32,496 bases of DNA from Kluyvera georgiana ATCC 51603. Its GTDB lineage: Bacteria > Pseudomonadota > Gammaproteobacteria > Enterobacterales > Enterobacteriaceae. The notes below the pieces were generated by a model, which did no database searches, was not told where the DNA came from, and was given only the letters and a program-made list of their open reading frames with translations. This document shows, in pieces, positions 29,130 through 32,496 of this stretch. The translations under genes and the position numbers were made by a program. Position 1 is the first letter of the stretch; each line of letters starts with the position of its first letter. The stretch is taken from contig NZ_LXEU01000060.1 of the NCBI RefSeq assembly GCF_001654985.1, forward strand, positions 1 to 32,496, in the 5' to 3' direction.

Positions 29130-30415
29130 CGCTGTTCGCGTTCGATGGCGCGCCAGCCGATGTCGTTACGGCTGAAGCTGCCGTCCCAGCGGATGTCGGT
29201 CATCAGAGCGTAAGCGCGTTTCTGCGCTTCGGCGACGGTGTGGCCCAGCGCGGTGGCGCACAGTACACGGCCGCCGCTGGTCAACACGCGGTCGTCATCG
29301 CCGAGTTTGGTGCCCGCGTGGAAAACCTTACCGTCAGCCACTTCTTCCAGCGGCAGACCGTGGATCTCGTCGCCGATGCTGTAGCTGCCCGGATAACCGC
29401 CCGCGGCGATCACCACGCCTAATGAAGCGCGTTCGTCCCACTCGGAGGTTTTCTCATCCAGCTTGCCGTCGCAGGCGGCCAGGCACAGATCCACCAGATC
29501 CGACTTCATGCGCAGCATGATCGGCTGGGTTTCCGGATCGCCAAAGCGACAGTTGAACTCGATTACCTTCGGGTTGCCCTGCTTGTCGATCATCAGGCCC
29601 GCATACAGGAAGCCGGTGTAGGTATTCCCTTCCGCCGCCATGCCTTTCACGGTTGGCCAGATGATGCGTTCCATGGTGCGCTGGTGCACTTCATCAGTGA
29701 CTACCGGCGCCGGGGAGTAAGCCCCCATCCCGCCGGTGTTCGGGCCGGTATCTCCGTTGCCCACGCGTTTGTGGTCCTGGCTGGTGGCCATCGGCAGCAC
29801 GTGTTCGCCGTCGACCATCACGATAAAGCTCGCTTCTTCACCGTCGAGGAACTCTTCAATCACGATGCGGTGGCCTGCATCGCCAAAGGCGTTACCCGCC
29901 AGCATGTCCTGCACGGCGGCTTCTGCTTCTTCGAGCGTCATCGCGACGATAACGCCTTTACCGGCGGCCAGACCGTCGGCTTTGATGACGATCGGAGCGC
30001 CTTTCTCGCGCAGGTAAGCCAGCGCAGGCTCAACCTCGGTAAAGTTCTGGTACTCCGCCGTCGGGATGTGATGACGGGCGAGGAAATCTTTGGTGAAGGC
30101 TTTGGAGCCTTCCAACTGTGCGGCGCCTTCGGTTGGGCCGAAGATCTTCAGACCTGCGGCGCGAAACGCATCGACCACGCCAATCACCAGCGGCGCTTCC
30201 GGGCCAACGATGGTTAGGTCAATCTTCTCGTTCTGGGCAAAGCTCAGCAGCGCCGGGATATCGGTTACGCCGATAGCCACGTTTTGCAGCGCGGGTTCCA
30301 GCGCGGTGCCCGCGTTGCCCGGTGCGACAAAAACGGTATCAACCAGCGGCGACTGCGCCGCTTTCCACGCCAGCGCGTGCTCGCGCCCGCCGTTGCCAAT
30401 CACTAATACTTTCAT
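29126..30415 (-). CDS. purD: Phosphoribosylamine-glycine ligase
   Basis: PurD (GAR synthetase) joins phosphoribosylamine and glycine with ATP, the second step of purine synthesis. The 429-residue ATP-grasp protein starts MKVLVIGNGGREHALAWKA. It has VIKADGLAAGKGVIVA in the ATP-binding region, the signature RFGDPETQP and the conserved NTGGMGAYSPAP. It follows purH after 15 bases in a shared transcript. Its TAA overlaps the TAG of convergent zraR by two bases, with the two stop codons spanning four bases. Confidence 0.98.
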   Translation of the reverse strand: MKVLVIGNGGREHALAWKAAQSPLVDTVFVAPGNAGTALEPALQNVAIGVTDIPALLSFAQNEKIDLTIVGPEAPLVIGVVDAFRAAGLKIFGPTEGAAQLEGSKAFTKDFLARHHIPTAEYQNFTEVEPALAYLREKGAPIVIKADGLAAGKGVIVAMTLEEAEAAVQDMLAGNAFGDAGHRIVIEEFLDGEEASFIVMVDGEHVLPMATSQDHKRVGNGDTGPNTGGMGAYSPAPVVTDEVHQRTMERIIWPTVKGMAAEGNTYTGFLYAGLMIDKQGNPKVIEFNCRFGDPETQPIMLRMKSDLVDLCLAACDGKLDEKTSEWDERASLGVVIAAGGYPGSYSIGDEIHGLPLEEVADGKVFHAGTKLGDDDRVLTSGGRVLCATALGHTVAEAQKRAYALMTDIRWDGSFSRNDIGWRAIEREQR

Positions 30416-30430
30416 CGTCTGCTCCGTGGA

Positions 30431-32020
30431 TTAATGGCGGAAGTGGCGCATGTCGGTAAAGATCATCGCGATACCGTGTTCATCGGCAGCGGCAATGACT
30501 TCATCATCACGGATAGAGCCGCCAGGCTGGATCACACAGCTCACGCCCACGGCGGCAGCGGCATCGATACCATCGCGGAACGGGAAGAAAGCGTCGGAGG
30601 CCATTGCGGAGCCTTTCACTTCCAGACCTTCATCAGCGGCTTTAATGCCCGCGATTTTGGCGGAGTAAACGCGGCTCATCTGGCCTGCGCCTATACCGAT
30701 GGTCATGTTCTCTTTGGCATACACAATGGCGTTGGATTTCACGAATTTTGCCACTTTCCAGCAGAACAGCGCATCGCGCAGCTCTTGCTCGGTCGGCTGA
30801 CGTTTGGAAACCACGCGCAGTTCGCCTTCGCCTACCATACCCAGGTCGCGGTCCTGAACCAGCAGGCCGCCGTTAACGCGTTTGAAGTCCAGACCCGGCA
30901 CACGCTGTGCCCACTGGCCGCAGGTCAGGACGCGAACGTTCTGTTTAGCGGCAGTGATCTTCAGCGCTTCTTCGGTCGCGGATGGGGCGATAATCACTTC
31001 CACGAACTGGCGGGAGATGATGGCCTGAGCGGTTTCGGCATCCAGCTCGCGGTTGAAGGCGATAATGCCGCCGAATGCGGAAGTTGGGTCGGTTTTGTAC
31101 GCACGGTCGTAAGCGTCGAGAATAGTGGTGCTAACCGCTACGCCGCACGGGTTGGCGTGTTTAACGATCGCGCAGGCTGGCTCGTTGAACTCTTTCACGC
31201 ATTCCAGTGCCGCATCGGTATCGGCGATATTGTTATAAGAGAGCGCTTTGCCCTGCACCTGCTGTGCGGTGGCAACGGACGCTTCTTTCACATTCTCTTC
31301 TATATAGAAGGCTGCCTGCTGGTGGCTGTTCTCGCCATAGCGCATATCCTGCTTCTTAATGAAGTTCAGGTTCAGCGTACGCGGGAAGCGACCGGCGGCT
31401 TCTTTGCTCTCACCGTGATAAGCCGGAACCATGCTGCTGAAGTAGTTGGCAATCATGCTGTCGTAGGCGGCGGTGTGTTCGAAAGCTTTAATCGCGAGAT
31501 CGAAACGGGTGTCGAGAGTCAGAGAGCCTTCATTAGCATCCATCTCTTTAATAATGGCGTCGTAGTCACTGCTCTTCACCACGATGGCGACGTCTTTATG
31601 GTTCTTCGCGGCGGAGCGCACCATGGTCGGGCCGCCGATATCAATGTTCTCTACCGCATCTTCCAGCGAGCAGCCTTCACGGGCTACGGTTTCGGCGAAG
31701 GGGTACAGGTTAACGACCACCATATCGATAGGGGCGATGTGATGCTGTTCCATGATCGCATCGTCCTGGCCGCGACGGCCGAGGATGCCGCCGTGTACTT
31801 TTGGATGCAGGGTCTTCACGCGTCCATCCATCATTTCCGGGAAACCGGTGTAATCGGAAACTTCGGTCACTGCCAGGCCTTTTTCTGCTAACAGGCGGGC
31901 GGTACCCCCCGTAGACAGCAGCTCCACACCGCGTGCGGAAAGTGCCTGAGCGAATTCGATGATACCGGCCTTGTTAGAAACACTGAGCAGAGCGCGGCGG
32001 ACTGGACGACGTTGTTGCAT
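30431..32020 (-). CDS. purH: AICAR transformylase / IMP cyclohydrolase
   Basis: PurH carries out the last two steps of IMP synthesis. The 529-residue bifunctional protein has the N-terminal IMP cyclohydrolase domain (about 1-200, [20 protein letters not shown]) and the C-terminal transformylase domain with the catalytic KHANPCG motif and the conserved [12 protein letters not shown] and [12 protein letters not shown] segments. GGGGA precedes the ATG. The gene is first in purHD and is covered by a PurR box upstream. AICAR, its substrate, also arises in histidine synthesis; the AIR intermediate of the pathway feeds ThiC, linking this operon to the thiamin block. Confidence 0.99.
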   Translation of the reverse strand: MQQRRPVRRALLSVSNKAGIIEFAQALSARGVELLSTGGTARLLAEKGLAVTEVSDYTGFPEMMDGRVKTLHPKVHGGILGRRGQDDAIMEQHHIAPIDMVVVNLYPFAETVAREGCSLEDAVENIDIGGPTMVRSAAKNHKDVAIVVKSSDYDAIIKEMDANEGSLTLDTRFDLAIKAFEHTAAYDSMIANYFSSMVPAYHGESKEAAGRFPRTLNLNFIKKQDMRYGENSHQQAAFYIEENVKEASVATAQQVQGKALSYNNIADTDAALECVKEFNEPACAIVKHANPCGVAVSTTILDAYDRAYKTDPTSAFGGIIAFNRELDAETAQAIISRQFVEVIIAPSATEEALKITAAKQNVRVLTCGQWAQRVPGLDFKRVNGGLLVQDRDLGMVGEGELRVVSKRQPTEQELRDALFCWKVAKFVKSNAIVYAKENMTIGIGAGQMSRVYSAKIAGIKAADEGLEVKGSAMASDAFFPFRDGIDAAAAVGVSCVIQPGGSIRDDEVIAAADEHGIAMIFTDMRHFRH

Positions 32021-32121
32021 GGTAAATCCCCTGGATTTGACTATTACAGAGAGCGTTAGGTGAATTCTTGGCTAAAAACTCAGCTAACGCCCCTTACGGG
32101 GCATCCTTGTTTTGCGGGGGC

Positions 32122-32127
32122 ATTGTA
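32122..32127 (-). promoter_or_regulatory. -10 element of the purHD promoter
   Basis: TACAAT on the minus strand (five of six to TATAAT) immediately follows the PurR box, about 100 bases before purH. A -35 at 17 bases (GAGCGT, 32150-32145) is poor. The leader downstream can form a GCCCC/GGGGC hairpin (32102-32089) and a longer GCGTTAG/CTAACGC pairing; neither has a T tract of terminator type. Confidence 0.6.
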
Positions 32128-32143
32128 ACGAAAACGTTTGCGC
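32128..32143 (-). promoter_or_regulatory. PurR operator of purHD
   Basis: The minus strand reads GCGCAAACGTTTTCGT, 15 of 16 bases identical to the PurR box ACGCAAACGTTTTCGT. It fills the spacer of the purH promoter, so PurR with hypoxanthine or guanine bound would block polymerase. Confidence 0.94.
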
Positions 32144-32239
32144 AACGCTCGCGAATTTTTCTCTTTCCCTTAATTCGATAATTTCAGCTTTATAGACGAG
32201 GGGTAAAACGAAGTGATGATCGCAAGAGATCCTTATTTT

Positions 32240-32248
32240 TGTGGATAA
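32240..32248 (-). promoter_or_regulatory. DnaA box consensus (TTATCCACA)
   Basis: TGTGGATAA on the plus strand is a perfect match to the high-affinity DnaA 9-mer TTATCCACA read on the minus strand. It lies in the gap between the divergent purH and rRNA promoters, about 85 bases before the rRNA P1 -35. A single copy may be incidental. Confidence 0.55.
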
Positions 32249-32324
32249 CTCTGTGTGTAAATGGGTATAAAACCGGGTTCTGCTGTGGAATGCAGCAGTC
32301 AGTCATTTTTCTGCGATTTAAGGG

Positions 32325-32361
32325 TTGCGGCCCCGGGGAAACTCCCTATAATGCGCCTCCA
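32325..32361 (+). promoter_or_regulatory. rRNA operon promoter P1
   Basis: TTGCGG (32325-32330), a 16-base spacer and perfect TATAAT (32347-32352), followed by the GC-rich discriminator GCGCCTCC and a likely start at A32361, is the structure of enterobacterial rrn P1 promoters. The discriminator and 16-base spacer are tied to ppGpp and growth-rate control. The AT-rich stretch with TTTTT just before -35 (about 32300-32320) may act as an UP element. Position next to purH points to rrnE. In the 476-base gap after purH nothing codes for protein. Confidence 0.96.
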
Positions 32362-32434
32362 TCGACACGGCGGATGTGAATCACTTCACACTAAGTAGCC
32401 GGGTTGGTTGAAGAGAAAAACCTGAAAATGAGGG

Positions 32435-32462
32435 TTGACTCTGAAAGAGGAAAGCGTAATAT
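32435..32462 (+). promoter_or_regulatory. rRNA operon promoter P2
   Basis: TTGACT (32435-32440), 16 bases, then TAATAT (32457-32462), about 110 bases after P1, is the second rrn promoter. The leader and 16S gene continue beyond the window. Confidence 0.93.
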
Positions 32463-32496
32463 ACGCCACCTCGCGACGGTGAGCGAAAGCCGCGTT

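Overview
The window is a chromosomal segment from an enterobacterium of the Escherichia/Klebsiella/Enterobacter group. Protein lengths, gene order and regulatory sites match the E. coli tufB-secE-nusG-rplKAJL-rpoBC ... thiCEFSGH-rsd-nudC-hemE-nfi-yjaG-hupA-yjaH-zraPSR-purHD-rrnE neighbourhood. The species cannot be fixed from the sequence alone. I see no insertion sequence, prophage, CRISPR array, tRNA or complete rRNA gene.

Left part (1-12450, + strand). This is the core gene-expression block. It holds the 3' end of tufB with its terminator, the secE-nusG operon (translocon subunit and transcription factor), rplK-rplA (ribosomal L11/L1 with the L1 autoregulatory site in the leader), rplJ-rplL (L10, L7/L12 with a long structured leader), an attenuator-like hairpin, then rpoB and rpoC, ending in a UUCG-loop terminator.

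Variable middle (12450-15180). After rpoC come a pair of opposed REP elements, then three minus-strand genes that are not part of the E. coli K-12 order here. Two are a lone PTS IIB and IIA pair of the lactose/chitobiose family without any IIC permease in the window. The third is a membrane-bound diguanylate cyclase. Upstream of the PTS pair are a CRP-like site and two AACCGGTT palindromes that resemble LacI/GalR-family operators. This is the only accessory-looking part of the window and the most interesting one.

Thiamin block (15183-20740, - strand). thiC-thiE-thiF-thiS-thiG-thiH are packed with overlapping or near-touching ends behind a clear TPP riboswitch, so the whole pathway for the pyrimidine and thiazole halves is controlled by its end product.

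Right part (20795-32496). rsd (anti-sigma 70) is divergent from nudC-hemE-nfi-yjaG-hupA-yjaH. zraP is divergent from zraSR across a shared control region with two sigma-54 promoters and two ZraR-like dyads placed symmetrically. purH-purD (IMP synthesis) read leftward from a promoter covered by a PurR box. The window ends in the P1 and P2 promoters of a ribosomal RNA operon reading rightward, by position the equivalent of rrnE; its 16S gene lies beyond the end.
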